A stretch of DNA of 64,000 nucleotides from positions 1 to 64,000 of the forward strand of contig NZ_JBBWUA010000003.1 in the NCBI RefSeq assembly GCF_038181555.1, given 5' to 3'. The notes beneath the pieces are model-generated. The model searched no databases and was not told the origin of the DNA. It saw nothing but the letters and a program-made list of their open reading frames with translations. The DNA comes from Desulfitobacterium sp038181555. Its GTDB lineage: Bacteria; Bacillota; Desulfitobacteriia; Desulfitobacteriales; Desulfitobacteriaceae. Below, piece by piece: positions 16,472 through 25,556 of the stretch. The stretch's first letter is position 1. Each line of letters starts with the position of its first letter. Both the position numbers and the translations under genes were made by a program.

Positions 16472-17419
16472 TTATTGAATTTTTCGACGGATACTTTTGA
16501 CCTCGCTTTTTTTCTGCTCAGTGACGATGTAGCGTGGTCTTCCCTTAACTTCGTCGTAGATCTTAGAAATATAAATTCCGATAATGCCAAGGCTGATCAT
16601 TATGCAGCTGCCAATTCCCAGGGTTAAGATGATGACTGTCGTAAAACCGGTAAAGGCTTGACCGCTAAACTTCATATAGAGAGTCTGACCAACTAAGACC
16701 ACGTCAAAAAGCAGAAGCGCAATCCCTAGTCCAGTAATAATGTGTAGAGGCATGGTGCTAAAGGATGTTATAGAATCGATAGCCAACTTGACTAAACTTT
16801 GTAAAGACCACTTAGATATCCCTTCCCTACGCTCTTGAACCTCGAAAGGAATCTGGATTCGTCGGTACCCTAGCCAAGCCGACATCCCTCGGAAAAAGGT
16901 ATCGGTTTCTTTTAGAGTCTTCCAAGCTTCTACGACCTTACGGTCTAAGAGTTTAAAATCCGATGCATTGGTTAGATTAATTCCAGTGGCTTTATTAAAC
17001 AAGCGGTAATAGGTCAAGGCGGCAATTTTCCCTCCAAGGGTTTCATTACCCCTCCTAACTTTGACCCCCTCGACCACTTCATATCCTTCTTCACGCCAGA
17101 GACGAACCATCTCCGGAATCAGCTCAGGAGGATGCTGGAGATCTGCATCAAGGATCAAGGAAGCATCACCGGTTGCAGCCTCTAGTCCCGCACACAGAGC
17201 TGCCTCCTTACCAAAGTTTCTACTGAATTTGAGAAGGAATACATTATTAAAGTCTTCAGTTAATCTCTGCATCTCAGACCACGATCCATCCGTTGATCCA
17301 TCGTCAATCAGGATAATTTGGTTTCTAATCTTTGCGCTTAATACTATGTTGCGGATTTTTTGCACACTAGCGTATATTTGCTTTTCTTCGTTATATACGG
17401 GCAGGATAATTGAGATCAA
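16472..17419 (-). CDS. GtrB-type family 2 glycosyltransferase (polyprenyl-phosphate glycosyltransferase)
   Basis: Residues 1-220 form a GT2 domain with SIILPVYNEE, LIDDGSTDGS and the metal-binding DADLQHPPEL; two C-terminal membrane helices (about 225-290) follow. This is the layout of GtrB, which transfers a hexose from a nucleotide sugar to undecaprenyl phosphate on the inner membrane face. With GtrA (52 bases downstream) and the divergent polytopic protein at 17532 it makes a complete Gtr-like set that decorates a cell-surface polymer. Confidence 0.92.
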   Translation of the reverse strand: MISIILPVYNEEKQIYASVQKIRNIVLSAKIRNQIILIDDGSTDGSWSEMQRLTEDFNNVFLLKFSRNFGKEAALCAGLEAATGDASLILDADLQHPPELIPEMVRLWREEGYEVVEGVKVRRGNETLGGKIAALTYYRLFNKATGINLTNASDFKLLDRKVVEAWKTLKETDTFFRGMSAWLGYRRIQIPFEVQERREGISKWSLQSLVKLAIDSITSFSTMPLHIITGLGIALLLFDVVLVGQTLYMKFSGQAFTGFTTVIILTLGIGSCIMISLGIIGIYISKIYDEVKGRPRYIVTEQKKSEVKSIRRKIQ

Positions 17420-17460
17420 AGAACTTCCTCCAACTAGAGATTTTATAGTTTGAGCAATGC

Positions 17461-17490
17461 CAATAATTGCTTGCTCTTACTCAATTATTG
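17461..17490. promoter_or_regulatory. Inverted repeat in the gtr divergent promoter region
   Basis: CAATAATTG (17461-17469) and CAATTATTG (17482-17490) are exact reverse complements 12 bases apart in the short gap between the divergent glycosyltransferase and membrane protein genes. It may be a shared operator. Confidence 0.45.
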
Positions 17491-17531
17491 ACGTAAGCCC
17501 TCTACTTTTATACAAAACTTGGAGTGATATC

Positions 17532-19217
17532 TTGCTTAAAGATGCATTCATTAAGGTGAAGCAGAGTTCTAAACTAACTGTGAGAGAAGGATTAATCCTG
17601 ATCTTATTTCTTTTAGCTATGATCTGGATTCATCGCTACATTTTCCTATATGCAGATGATTTATACTACAGCCGTGATGCCCAATATGGGCTAAGCTACC
17701 TGCCGAAAGCCATATTAGATGAACTGAATTCCAATGGTCGTGCTTGGATTGGTGGGGCTATGGTTCTGATTCTTAAACCGCAGATCGAGCTTTTCCGCCT
17801 TCTCAATCCCCTTGTACTTGTTCTGGTCGTCTATGTCCTAGCCAAGATGGCGACGTTCTCTGAATCCTCTTTGAATGCCAAAAAGGGCAACCCTGTTTTT
17901 TGGATTGCCCTACTTTGCAGTTCTTTATTCTTTCTGTTTTTGCCTCTAAGAATTGCCCATACCACGGTTTATTATGCTGCCTGTGCCTTTAATTATCTTT
18001 ATCCCATGACCCTAGCGCTATTATACTCCTATCTGCTCTATACCCAAATCAACTCCGACAGTCAACTCAGAAAGGGGTTGCTTATTCTCCTGGGCTTCTT
18101 TGTCGGCTCTTCTACTCAGCAAGTAGGGATGATCGGGATCGGTTATACCGTGATGATATCCATCTATCTTTCCTTATACCGCAAAAAATTACCCTTTAAA
18201 ACGTTTCTTCCCTTCTATGGGGTTATGCTATTGGGTTATGGAATCGTCACCTTTGGTTCTTTCAAACGTTTACTTTGGGAAAAAACCGCGGGGAATGATG
18301 TAGTACTCATAGAAGTGATTACTGAACTTCTCAAGACAAATCTGTTTTCTTTACCTGCTGCTCCCTTTGTTTTACTTATCGGCTTAAGTTGTATCTTTTG
18401 GCTTATGGTAAAGCCCCTTCACAGTTTGCAGATCATCTTTAACCGATTCTTGAGCATTAGTTTGAGCTTGGCCTTAATCGGGTATATCTACTTTCTTCTT
18501 TATAAGGAGGTTCCTATCGATCTAACTCAAGGAAATCTTCTCTCCATTTACGGGTTGAGTGTTATAGGCTTCTCTTTTCTTTATCTTTTCTCCGTTGTTT
18601 ACACTTCAGCTTTCCTGCTCGTAAAGAAAAACTACCCTTTCTTGCTCTTTAACAGCATCAATGCAATCGGCGCTCAAATCATGTTGGTTGTGGTGGAGGC
18701 TCGTTATGCAGCAGCTTATAAGGTCATGTTTCCTTCACTGCTCTTATTGAGCGTTTTTATGTTTTATTCCTTCCTTGCTTTCCGGAGGAACAATCTATAC
18801 TTATCTTTGGCTTTTTTCTTGGTTACACTAAGCCTTCAGGAAAAGCTCCTTGCCTTAACAGCCGGTGGAATTGTTTTACTCACCCTTGTACATTATCTTT
18901 TTACTCGGTCCCGAGTCGAAGGGTCTGAACGAAAAGGCAAGTTTCTGCGGTACAGCATGGGCGCGCTTTTTAGCCTTATCTCTGTTGCAACCTTCGGAGT
19001 TACGTTGCACGGCTACTACCAGGCATCTATTCCGCAAAACTATAACCTTGGAGCAATTAAGCAATACCATATGGTAGAAAAAGAAGGAGAACTGGTCCTG
19101 AAAAAAGTGCCTCCAAGCTACTACGGCTATAATCTAGGGAATTGGAATAGCATGCCCTACTTTATGAAGCAGTGCTATGGAATCAAGGAAGATACACCCA
19201 TAAAATACATCAAATAA
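17532..19217 (+). CDS. Polytopic GtrC-like membrane glycosyltransferase (DUF6056-like)
   Basis: A TTG at 17532, eight bases after GGAG, is preferred over the ATG at 17457, which lacks a ribosome binding site; this gives 561 residues. The protein has about 12 membrane helices and an acidic motif YADDLYYSRD in the first outer loop, like the aspartates of GT-C glycosyltransferases that use lipid-linked sugars. It is divergent from gtrB/gtrA, as expected for the serotype-specific third component. The C-terminal 60 residues form a soluble outer domain. The acceptor polymer is unknown. Confidence 0.8.
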   Translation: MLKDAFIKVKQSSKLTVREGLILILFLLAMIWIHRYIFLYADDLYYSRDAQYGLSYLPKAILDELNSNGRAWIGGAMVLILKPQIELFRLLNPLVLVLVVYVLAKMATFSESSLNAKKGNPVFWIALLCSSLFFLFLPLRIAHTTVYYAACAFNYLYPMTLALLYSYLLYTQINSDSQLRKGLLILLGFFVGSSTQQVGMIGIGYTVMISIYLSLYRKKLPFKTFLPFYGVMLLGYGIVTFGSFKRLLWEKTAGNDVVLIEVITELLKTNLFSLPAAPFVLLIGLSCIFWLMVKPLHSLQIIFNRFLSISLSLALIGYIYFLLYKEVPIDLTQGNLLSIYGLSVIGFSFLYLFSVVYTSAFLLVKKNYPFLLFNSINAIGAQIMLVVVEARYAAAYKVMFPSLLLLSVFMFYSFLAFRRNNLYLSLAFFLVTLSLQEKLLALTAGGIVLLTLVHYLFTRSRVEGSERKGKFLRYSMGALFSLISVATFGVTLHGYYQASIPQNYNLGAIKQYHMVEKEGELVLKKVPPSYYGYNLGNWNSMPYFMKQCYGIKEDTPIKYIK

Positions 19218-19276
19218 TCAAGCCATAATTACTCCTCTCACCTATGTGTTTTTCATTTTTGAAGATGCGACATTTC

Positions 19277-19648
19277 TTAATTCCTTCTATAATCATAGAT
19301 CTCAGAATTAACATTGATTTCTATGTTATTAATCCTGATTATTTCATAATTTATCCATACCATGTCAGCTTGTTTCGAATGGTACTGCCAATAAATATTC
19401 TTGATTTTGCCATTTATATTATTCTTCATTCTGCATAATACTGCATAATCAGTTGTGGCTCCGCCATTATTTAAATAGGCTGTCACTGTATATGTTCCAT
19501 TTGGCGAAGTAGATTCAGCTAGATATTCTTGACCACTAATTCTTTGGATGTCAAAAAATGCCCAGTTAATCGCATAGATTATTCCACCAGCCAAAATTGC
19601 TAAAGTCAGGAGTACAAATAAAAGTTTCTTCCTTATCTTTTGATTCAT
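19277..19648 (-). CDS. DUF5412-like membrane-anchored protein
   Basis: The 123-residue protein has one N-terminal membrane helix (about 9-27) and an outer beta-rich domain with SPNGTYTVTAYLNNGGATTDYAV and VWINYEIIRINN, matching the DUF5412 family of Firmicutes. Function is unknown. It lies in a stretch of unrelated small genes separated by palindromic repeats and ending at a recombinase fragment, so it may have been acquired. Confidence 0.8.
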   Translation of the reverse strand: MNQKIRKKLLFVLLTLAILAGGIIYAINWAFFDIQRISGQEYLAESTSPNGTYTVTAYLNNGGATTDYAVLCRMKNNINGKIKNIYWQYHSKQADMVWINYEIIRINNIEINVNSEIYDYRRN

Positions 19649-19680
19649 ATTATTAATCCTCCAAGTCTATCCAATGCATA

Positions 19681-19875
19681 CTGTACTCTTGCTATGATAA
19701 ATAGAAATCTAGTACAGTAGCCTAATCCCGCCACGGACGGCGGGCGGGTCCTGCAGGAAATGTCACATAACGTTCTGAAGCGTCCCAACTACATGCATCA
19801 TCCTCTAGTGGCGGGACTCCTCTGTTGTACTATGGACGCCGCCCGCAAGACCTTCTGTAGGATTATGAATTACCA
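19681..19875. repeat. Palindrome-rich intergenic repeat A
   Basis: This 238-base gap is full of inverted repeats: CTGTAC/GTACAG (19681-19717), the GC-rich CCACGGACGG block (19731-19740), and GTCCC-ACTA pairing with TAGT-GGC-GGGAC (19782-19817). It shares ATAACGTTCT and a CGCCAYGGACGGCG-type word with the gaps at 20432-20580 and 21195-21211. Composition is GC-richer than the flanking genes. Confidence 0.6.
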
Positions 19876-19886
19876 AAGTGCCTAAG

Positions 19887-20381
19887 TCAGATTGTTAAGT
19901 AGTCTACAATTGTTCCCCATTCTTTCAACTTTGCTTCAAATTTCATTGTATTTGCCGGACTTGTTGAGGGTAATAATTTATAATCAATGCTAGGCTGGTC
20001 AAACCCCACCCGTTTCTTATACACTTCAAACGCCTTTGTTCCATTAAAAACAACTAATTTAAGGTTTGGATAATTGTCAATTAGCCCTCTAAAGTCGTTG
20101 ACTGTTTCATTCTCAATATTAGAGTCTAAACTACCAACACGGTAGCATGTACTAATAACGTCCCAAAGGGCGATCCCCTTTTCCCGTATAAAGAAGATAC
20201 GGTCATTATACTCTTGGTCTAAAGGCGTTGAGAAGATTGAATATATGATCTTCCAAAAATGATTCCTTGGATTTGCATAGTACTGTTGTTCCTTAATTGA
20301 TTTAACTCCGGGCATTGAGCCAAGTATTAAGATTCTTGACCTATCATCAATACTCGGGGCGAACGATTCAACTTTGCTCAT
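19887..20381 (-). CDS. DNA-deoxyinosine glycosylase (uracil-DNA glycosylase superfamily)
   Basis: The 164-residue protein has the superfamily motif ILILGSMPGVKSIKEQQYYA (about 17-36) with the N-terminal GSMPG loop, NPRNHFW, and the C-terminal LPSTSPAN. These match family 6 glycosylases (HDG), which cut deoxyinosine and hypoxanthine from DNA in base excision repair. The length is normal for the family. It stands alone between palindromic repeats, so it does not sit in a repair operon. Confidence 0.88.
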   Translation of the reverse strand: MSKVESFAPSIDDRSRILILGSMPGVKSIKEQQYYANPRNHFWKIIYSIFSTPLDQEYNDRIFFIREKGIALWDVISTCYRVGSLDSNIENETVNDFRGLIDNYPNLKLVVFNGTKAFEVYKKRVGFDQPSIDYKLLPSTSPANTMKFEAKLKEWGTIVDYLTI

Positions 20382-20431
20382 AATGCTCCCTAAGCACCCG
20401 TCTTCCTATATTTTTTCTTATAGAGCGTCAG

Positions 20432-20580
20432 TCGTATAACGTTCTACGTATTACCGAAGTCTGCATACTACCTTCATGTTTTCTCGGATTTTGGTAACAC
20501 TCTGTTCTACGACGTATCGTGACCCCAGACTCAGACAGCGCCATGGACGGCGCTGCCTCAAACATGCCAACATAATACGA
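20432..20580. repeat. Palindromic intergenic repeat B
   Basis: The outer ends TCGTAT (20432) and ATACGA (20580) are inverted copies. Inside are TTACC/GGTAA arms and the 17-base word AGCGCCATGGACGGCGC (20537-20553), which recurs exactly at 21195-21211. The region holds no gene. Confidence 0.6.
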
Positions 20581-20687
20581 AATCATAAAATTCGAATTAG
20601 CTCTGACAATATGAACAGTCTATCAATATCGTCGATATATTTCTCTAATTAACTCCCACTTTCCTCCATGCCCTAAAAATACTTGAG

Positions 20688-21137
20688 TTATAAAGGTATT
20701 ACAAAATACACTCGTCTGTAATCGTCTTCTAATCGACGTCCCACTTCGACAAACCCGAGCCCAAGATAGTACCTAATATTTTCAGTCATTAACTCGTTTG
20801 TATAAAGATTGACTTCTTGCATACCCGCTTTTCTTGCAAAATTTAAAGCAAACTCAATTAATTTACGTCCAATTCCTCTTCCCTGGAAATCTGGGTGAAC
20901 TGCTACATTTTCTATAAATAGGGAATTCCCTTTTGGGAAAATGACAATAATGCCCATAAATTCTTCCGAATCTGTTGCTATATATACAACATTCTTCTCA
21001 ATAAGTTTAGAGTAATCCGAAAGCATAGGCGCAGGCTTTTTACCCATTCTTTCAATGTACATGCTATAAGCCATATTTACACATTCAAAAATGGCTTGTT
21101 CTTGTTTCATTTCAGCAAGCTTAATATCCATACTCAT
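20688..21137 (-). CDS. GNAT family N-acetyltransferase
   Basis: The 149-residue protein has the acetyl-CoA-binding motif A of GNAT enzymes (VAVHPDFQGRGIGRKLIEFA, about 77-96) and motif B near YTNELMTENIRYYLGLGF. It transfers an acetyl group to an amine; the substrate cannot be told. AAGGAGTGCGCA precedes the ATG. It is an isolated gene between two palindromic repeats, next to a recombinase fragment. Confidence 0.88.
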   Translation of the reverse strand: MSMDIKLAEMKQEQAIFECVNMAYSMYIERMGKKPAPMLSDYSKLIEKNVVYIATDSEEFMGIIVIFPKGNSLFIENVAVHPDFQGRGIGRKLIEFALNFARKAGMQEVNLYTNELMTENIRYYLGLGFVEVGRRLEDDYRRVYFVIPL

Positions 21138-21194
21138 TGCGCACTCCTTGAATTTATCCTACTACTTCGAAGGGATACTAAAATCCTTTCCGTC

Positions 21195-21211
21195 AGCGCC
21201 ATGGACGGCGC
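21195..21211. repeat. Palindromic word AGCGCCATGGACGGCGC, copy C
   Basis: An exact copy of the 17-base word in repeat B, upstream of the acetyltransferase gene. It is followed by GCCTAAAACG. See repeats A and B. Confidence 0.6.
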
Positions 21212-21326
21212 GACTTGCACGATATGCCTAAAACGTCAATTTCCCGCACTTCATAATAATTGTACCTAGATATATATATCCGCATCTCTTTCGCGAATAC
21301 TTTTCTATAGCTGTACTTCTACATTT

Positions 21327-21680
21327 TTATGAATCTAGAGAGCTTCGAATACGAAGGATATCCTTCTTTGTGACATGGGTATATATTTCTGTTGTTTTTG
21401 AGCTTTTATGGCCTAGGATTTCCTGAATATTCCTTAAGTCAGTTCCTGACTGTAACAGATGAGTTGCGAAGGAATGTCTTAGAGAGTGAATTGAAGCCTT
21501 TTTCTTGATTCCTGCTTTTTCACATGCATCTTTAAATATTTTTTGGGCCGACCGTTCCGAGAGGTGGGTTCCTTCAGCTTCCCCTGAGAATAACCATTCC
21601 TGGAGCCTTACCTTTTTCGCGTAGTTTCGAAGTGTTTCTAAGGCTACTTTGGATAGTATGGTGTAGCGATCTTTACGTAT
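21327..21680 (-). pseudogene. Tyrosine recombinase/integrase, 5'-truncated
   Basis: An open frame of 118 codons ends at 21327 and starts after an in-frame stop (21681-21683). It encodes only the C-terminal part of a Xer/integrase-type recombinase: HSLRHSFATHLLQSG (the HxxR motif), EILGHKSSKTTEIYTHV with the catalytic His and Tyr, and a tail ending SSLD. The N-terminal DNA-binding domain and the first catalytic Arg are missing, so it cannot be active. It ends the group of small genes and palindromic repeats at 19.3-21.2 kb, and probably once moved part of them. Confidence 0.88.
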
Positions 21681-21794
21681 TTAAATCATAGGATATCCCC
21701 TCTTCAATTCCATTATATCCCTGTTTATCCATACAATAGCTAGTTTCCTGCATGATGTAACATTTTTTACCAAGGCATAAGATGAAGAAATATT

Positions 21795-21822
21795 AATGAC
21801 CCCTACTTTCGAAGGGGTCATT
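21795..21822 (-). terminator. Terminator hairpin after the DUF456 gene
   Basis: AATGACCCC pairs with GGGGTCATT around a nine-base loop, about 80 bases past the stop at 21901; the U-tract is weak (TAATATTTC). A second small hairpin lies at about 21831-21853. Confidence 0.6.
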
Positions 21823-21900
21823 TGTCAGATGAGACTCCTTTACGGGGTATCTCAAGAGGTTCAAAACTCTATTTTGGGCGTGTATTTCCCAAGCCTCACC

Positions 21901-22374
21901 CTAGATCTTCATAAAGAAGTAAATGATCATTAGGATCTCTACTCCGAGCTTGATGATTGTCCCTCCAAGGAGCCCGACCAAGGTACCAAAGCCCACGCGG
22001 ATGGCCTGACTGAGCTCCGTCTTGCGCAGCAATTCTGCGACCACTGCTCCTAGGAAAGGACCAATGACGATTCCTAGAGGCATAAAGAATAAACCAAAGA
22101 TCATACCGAGAGCTGCACCCCAGCCAGCCTGCTTGCTTCCACCATAGCGACGTGTACCCTCTACAGTAGCCCAGTAATCTACCAGGAAAATAAAGGCGAA
22201 CACAAGACCCTGAATGAGAAAGAAAGTCAAGTCCAAGGTCGCAAAGCCAGTCATCAGGCCATAGATCAGCATTCCACCGTAGATGAGGATAGCCCCCGGC
22301 AAAATCGGGAGCACTGTACCCAATAAACCCACGATAAAGAGAATAATCGCGATGATTAATGCCGCTGTGGCCAA
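21901..22374 (-). CDS. DUF456 family membrane protein
   Basis: The 157-residue protein has four to five membrane helices and the glycine/proline-rich pattern of DUF456: LLGTVLPILPGAILIYGG near the start, GxxxG-rich KQAGWGAALGMIFGLFFMPLG in the middle, and GTLVGLLGGTIIKLGVE. The TTG start follows GGAGG with good spacing. Function of the family is unknown. It is separated from the phosphofructokinase gene by a palindromic repeat. Confidence 0.85.
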   Translation of the reverse strand: MATAALIIAIILFIVGLLGTVLPILPGAILIYGGMLIYGLMTGFATLDLTFFLIQGLVFAFIFLVDYWATVEGTRRYGGSKQAGWGAALGMIFGLFFMPLGIVIGPFLGAVVAELLRKTELSQAIRVGFGTLVGLLGGTIIKLGVEILMIIYFFMKI

Positions 22375-22417
22375 GCTTATCCCTCCATGTAATGTCTCTA
22401 CTTATCACCTGCAACAT

Positions 22418-22491
22418 GTCATCCTGAACGAATGCGAATAATCTTGACCTCAAATCAAGATCAACGATCCCTCGCACATGCTCAAGATGAC
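22418..22491. repeat. GTCATCCTGA-type palindromic intergenic repeat
   Basis: GTCATCCTGAACG begins the left arm (22418) and ends as CTCAAGATGAC (22491), with AATCTTGA/TCAAGAT closing the centre. This is the layout of the widespread dispersed palindromic repeats with GTCATCCTGA ends found in many bacterial genomes. Confidence 0.7.
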
Positions 22492-22513
22492 ACCTTGCCC
22501 ATCTTGCCTTACT

Positions 22514-23641
22514 TTAATCCCCGAGCTCAATTCCCATACTACGTGCAGCCAGTAAAACGGGATCATCTGTTACTACTTTTTTCAATTGATGAACAGCCTC
22601 TTCTATAGGCACCCTCACTATAACTTGCCCCTGCAAAGCGACCATCATGCCGTAATCCTTATCTAGGGCAGCTTCCACTGCGGCGACTCCATACCGGGTA
22701 GAGAGAACCCGATCCACAGCTATAGGCGAACCGCCTCGCTGCAAATGCCCAAGCACTGTCACTCGAGTCTCCATCGCTGTCAGCACTTCCAATTCAGCGG
22801 CCAACTTGGCCCCGATTCCACCTAATTTGATGGGGTCTGTTCTACCTTGCATAGTCCTCTCCACGACCATTTCCCCACCAAAGGGTTTGGCTCCTTCAGC
22901 TACCACTATAATACTAAAGTGCTTTCCTTGATCAGCTCTTCTCTTGACCGCTTTAGCGATACTTTCCAGTTGGTAAGGAACCTCAGGAATCAAAATAACA
23001 TCCGCTCCACCGGCAACGCCTGCATAGAGGGCAATCCAACCAGCATAACGTCCCATCACTTCCAAGATCATTATGCGATGATGAGACTCTGCTGTGGTAT
23101 GAAGTCTATCCAAGGCATCTTGAGCAGTGGCGACAGCGGTTTGGAAGCCAAAGGTTAGATCCGTGGCCATGAGATCATTGTCAATGGTTTTGGGTACTCC
23201 TACTACGTTAAGCCCTTTTTTCGCGAACTCTAGGGCAATACTTAAGCTGCCGTCTCCACCAATGGCGATGAGGGCGTCAATTCCTTCAGCTTTAAATCTG
23301 CCGAGCACTTCCTCGGAGCGGTCCTGAATCTGCAACGTTCCTTCGACTAGAGTTGGGTACGCAAAAGGATTATCTCTGTTGGTGGTTCCTAGAATGGTAC
23401 CTCCCCGAGGCAAAATCCCCGAGACATCCTTGAGGCCTAGGGTTCGAAAATCTCCCTCTACAGCTCCGCGAAAGCCATCCTGAATCCCAATAACTTCAAT
23501 TCCACGGTAGCAGGCTGTTTTCACCGCAGCACGAATCACCGCATTCAACCCGGGGCAATCTCCGCCCCCTGTTAAAATAGCCAGCTTTTTTATAGTACCG
23601 TTCTTGATGTTTTCCTGGCCCTCTCCTCTTGCTTCTTCCAT
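22514..23641 (-). CDS. pfkA: 6-phosphofructokinase, group III type
   Basis: The enzyme phosphorylates fructose 6-phosphate in glycolysis. The 375-residue protein has GGGDCPGLNAVIR (25-37), the phosphate-donor motif GGDGS (128-132) and the catalytic PKTIDND (150-156), and MGRYAGWIAL for substrate binding. Gly at the GGDG position is the ATP-type residue while Lys in PKTIDND is the one found in pyrophosphate-using and in actinobacterial ATP enzymes. ATP is therefore the more likely donor, but this is not certain. GAGGAAAATGCA precedes the ATG. It lies 44 bases after the ABC exporter gene and may share its message. Confidence 0.9.
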   Translation of the reverse strand: MEEARGEGQENIKNGTIKKLAILTGGGDCPGLNAVIRAAVKTACYRGIEVIGIQDGFRGAVEGDFRTLGLKDVSGILPRGGTILGTTNRDNPFAYPTLVEGTLQIQDRSEEVLGRFKAEGIDALIAIGGDGSLSIALEFAKKGLNVVGVPKTIDNDLMATDLTFGFQTAVATAQDALDRLHTTAESHHRIMILEVMGRYAGWIALYAGVAGGADVILIPEVPYQLESIAKAVKRRADQGKHFSIIVVAEGAKPFGGEMVVERTMQGRTDPIKLGGIGAKLAAELEVLTAMETRVTVLGHLQRGGSPIAVDRVLSTRYGVAAVEAALDKDYGMMVALQGQVIVRVPIEEAVHQLKKVVTDDPVLLAARSMGIELGD

Positions 23642-23685
23642 TGCATTTTCCTCACTCTCTTAGTCTTCAGCATTTCAGAGTCTAT

Positions 23686-25428
23686 TTATCCATCCAGACC
23701 CTCGAATTGCATCGTATAGTAATGAGCATAGATCCCATCTAATAATAGGAGCTCTTGATGGTTTCCTCTTTCCTTAATTCCTTCATCCGTAATCACGATA
23801 ATTTCATCGGCATTGCGAATGGTGCTCAGGCGATGGGCAATGACAATGGTCGTCCGGTTCTGGGCCAGTTCTTCCAAGGATTTCTGAATATAACGCTCAC
23901 TCTCGTTATCCAGAGCTGAAGTGGCTTCATCCAGGATCAATATGGGCGGATTCTTCAAAAAGACTCGCGCAATGGACAGACGCTGCTTTTGTCCACCGGA
24001 AAGTCTTACCCCCCGCTCACCCACATAGGTATCATAACCTTCCTCAAGGGATGTTATAAACTCATGGATATTAGCCTTCTTTGCCGCCTCCATAATTTCT
24101 TCATCGGTGGCTCCTGCTTTACCATAGGCAATATTTTGTTTGATGGTTCCATCAAATAAATAGACATCTTGCTGCACGACGCCGATGGCATTGCGCAAGG
24201 ATTCAAGGGTCACCTTGCGAATATCCTGACCATCGATGGTTATGGTCCCCGAAGTTACCTCGTAAAACCTTGGCAACAAGGAACACAACGTCGTTTTCCC
24301 CCCGCCAGAAGGACCGACCAAAGCAATAGTCTCTCCTGCTTTGATCTGCAGACTGACCTGATTGAGAACATGGGATTCCTCCTCATCATAGCCGAAGGTG
24401 ACATTCTGATACTCTATATCCCCTTTGACCTGGGTTAAAGGTCTTGCCTCAGGCTCATCCATAATATCCGGGTGGGTCTCTAAGACTTCCACAAAGCGCT
24501 TAAAGCCCGCGTAGCCCTTTTGGAATTGCTCGGTAAAATTAATCAAAACGTCAATAGGATTAATAAAAATATTGATATAAAGAATATACACTGCCAGATC
24601 AGTTGCCCTTAAGGTCCCGTTGGCAATATTAATTCCCCCGGTAACTACTACTACGATGTAGAGTAGCCCTTGAAAGAAAGAGTTCCAAGCGTGGAAACCT
24701 CCCATGGTCTTATAGGCACCTGTTTTCGATTTTAGGAAGGCTTCATTGCTTTGGGCGAATTTCTTCTTCTCGATGGCCTCATTGGCAAAGGATTGCACAA
24801 CCCGAATTCCCGCCAAACTGTCTTGGACACTGGAATTCACCTTGGCTATTTTGACACGATTATCACTGAAGATGGGCTGCATCACTTTGTTTTTATAGAG
24901 ACTAAAAACAATGATCAAGAGGGTTACGATGGAGAGTGAAAGTGTCATTTGGACATTAAGGGTCATTAGGATAACAAAGGATCCGACGATTTTCAAAATA
25001 GATATGAAAAGGTTTTCTGGCCCGTGGTGAGCTAACTCTGAGATATCGAACAAATCGGCAACCAGCCGGGACATAAGATCCCCTGTATTGCGTTTATCGT
25101 AATAGGAAAAGGATAACTTCTGAAAATGGGTAAACAGATCCCGACGCATATCTGTCTCCATGCGCGCACCCATGATATGCCCGTAGGAAACGATAAAATA
25201 CTGACAAAAATACTTGATGATATACATAGCTAATAAGCCTATCCCTACTATAAGAATGGTGTCCAGAATCGCTTCTCGACTTTGGGTAAATACGCTGTTA
25301 ATTAAGTAGCTTAGAATCATGGGGAAGGCTAAATCTATGGCAGATACTATGATCGCACACGTCATATCCGTGTAAAAAAGCAATCGATAAGGCTTATAAT
25401 AACTGATAAAACGCTTTAAAATACTCAC
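23686..25428 (-). CDS. ABC exporter, fused membrane and ATPase domains (MsbA/multidrug type)
   Basis: A 580-residue half-transporter: six membrane helices (residues 1-300), then an ATPase with Walker A GPSGGGKTT, signature LSGGQKQR, Walker B ILILDEATSALD and the H-loop IAHRLST. It should work as a homodimer exporting a lipid, drug or peptide. There is no second half-transporter gene beside it. The substrate is not predictable. Confidence 0.93.
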   Translation of the reverse strand: MSILKRFISYYKPYRLLFYTDMTCAIIVSAIDLAFPMILSYLINSVFTQSREAILDTILIVGIGLLAMYIIKYFCQYFIVSYGHIMGARMETDMRRDLFTHFQKLSFSYYDKRNTGDLMSRLVADLFDISELAHHGPENLFISILKIVGSFVILMTLNVQMTLSLSIVTLLIIVFSLYKNKVMQPIFSDNRVKIAKVNSSVQDSLAGIRVVQSFANEAIEKKKFAQSNEAFLKSKTGAYKTMGGFHAWNSFFQGLLYIVVVVTGGINIANGTLRATDLAVYILYINIFINPIDVLINFTEQFQKGYAGFKRFVEVLETHPDIMDEPEARPLTQVKGDIEYQNVTFGYDEEESHVLNQVSLQIKAGETIALVGPSGGGKTTLCSLLPRFYEVTSGTITIDGQDIRKVTLESLRNAIGVVQQDVYLFDGTIKQNIAYGKAGATDEEIMEAAKKANIHEFITSLEEGYDTYVGERGVRLSGGQKQRLSIARVFLKNPPILILDEATSALDNESERYIQKSLEELAQNRTTIVIAHRLSTIRNADEIIVITDEGIKERGNHQELLLLDGIYAHYYTMQFEGLDG

Positions 25429-25556
25429 TTCGAAACTCCACTCTTTCTACTAATAGTCGTCGTATCTTGAAAAATGTTGGCATAATTATCCTAGCACAAA
25501 AATCTCTAATAACCAACGAAACAAGTTCTCCTTTTTCAATTTGACTTATTCGAACA

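Noticed and set aside
19681..21211. Canonical integron attC sites
   Set aside because: The conserved RYYYAAC and GTTRRRY core boxes are only partly matched, so the sites are listed as repeats, not as attC.
21896..22477. 193-residue minus-strand frame overlapping the DUF456 gene
   Set aside because: Shadow frame rich in Arg/Trp/Gly with no family features; the overlapping DUF456 frame has correct membrane helices and a ribosome binding site.
22418..22491. Palindrome as a novel regulatory RNA
   Set aside because: The GTCATCCTGA ends match a dispersed repeat type common in many bacterial genomes, so it is listed as a repeat only.
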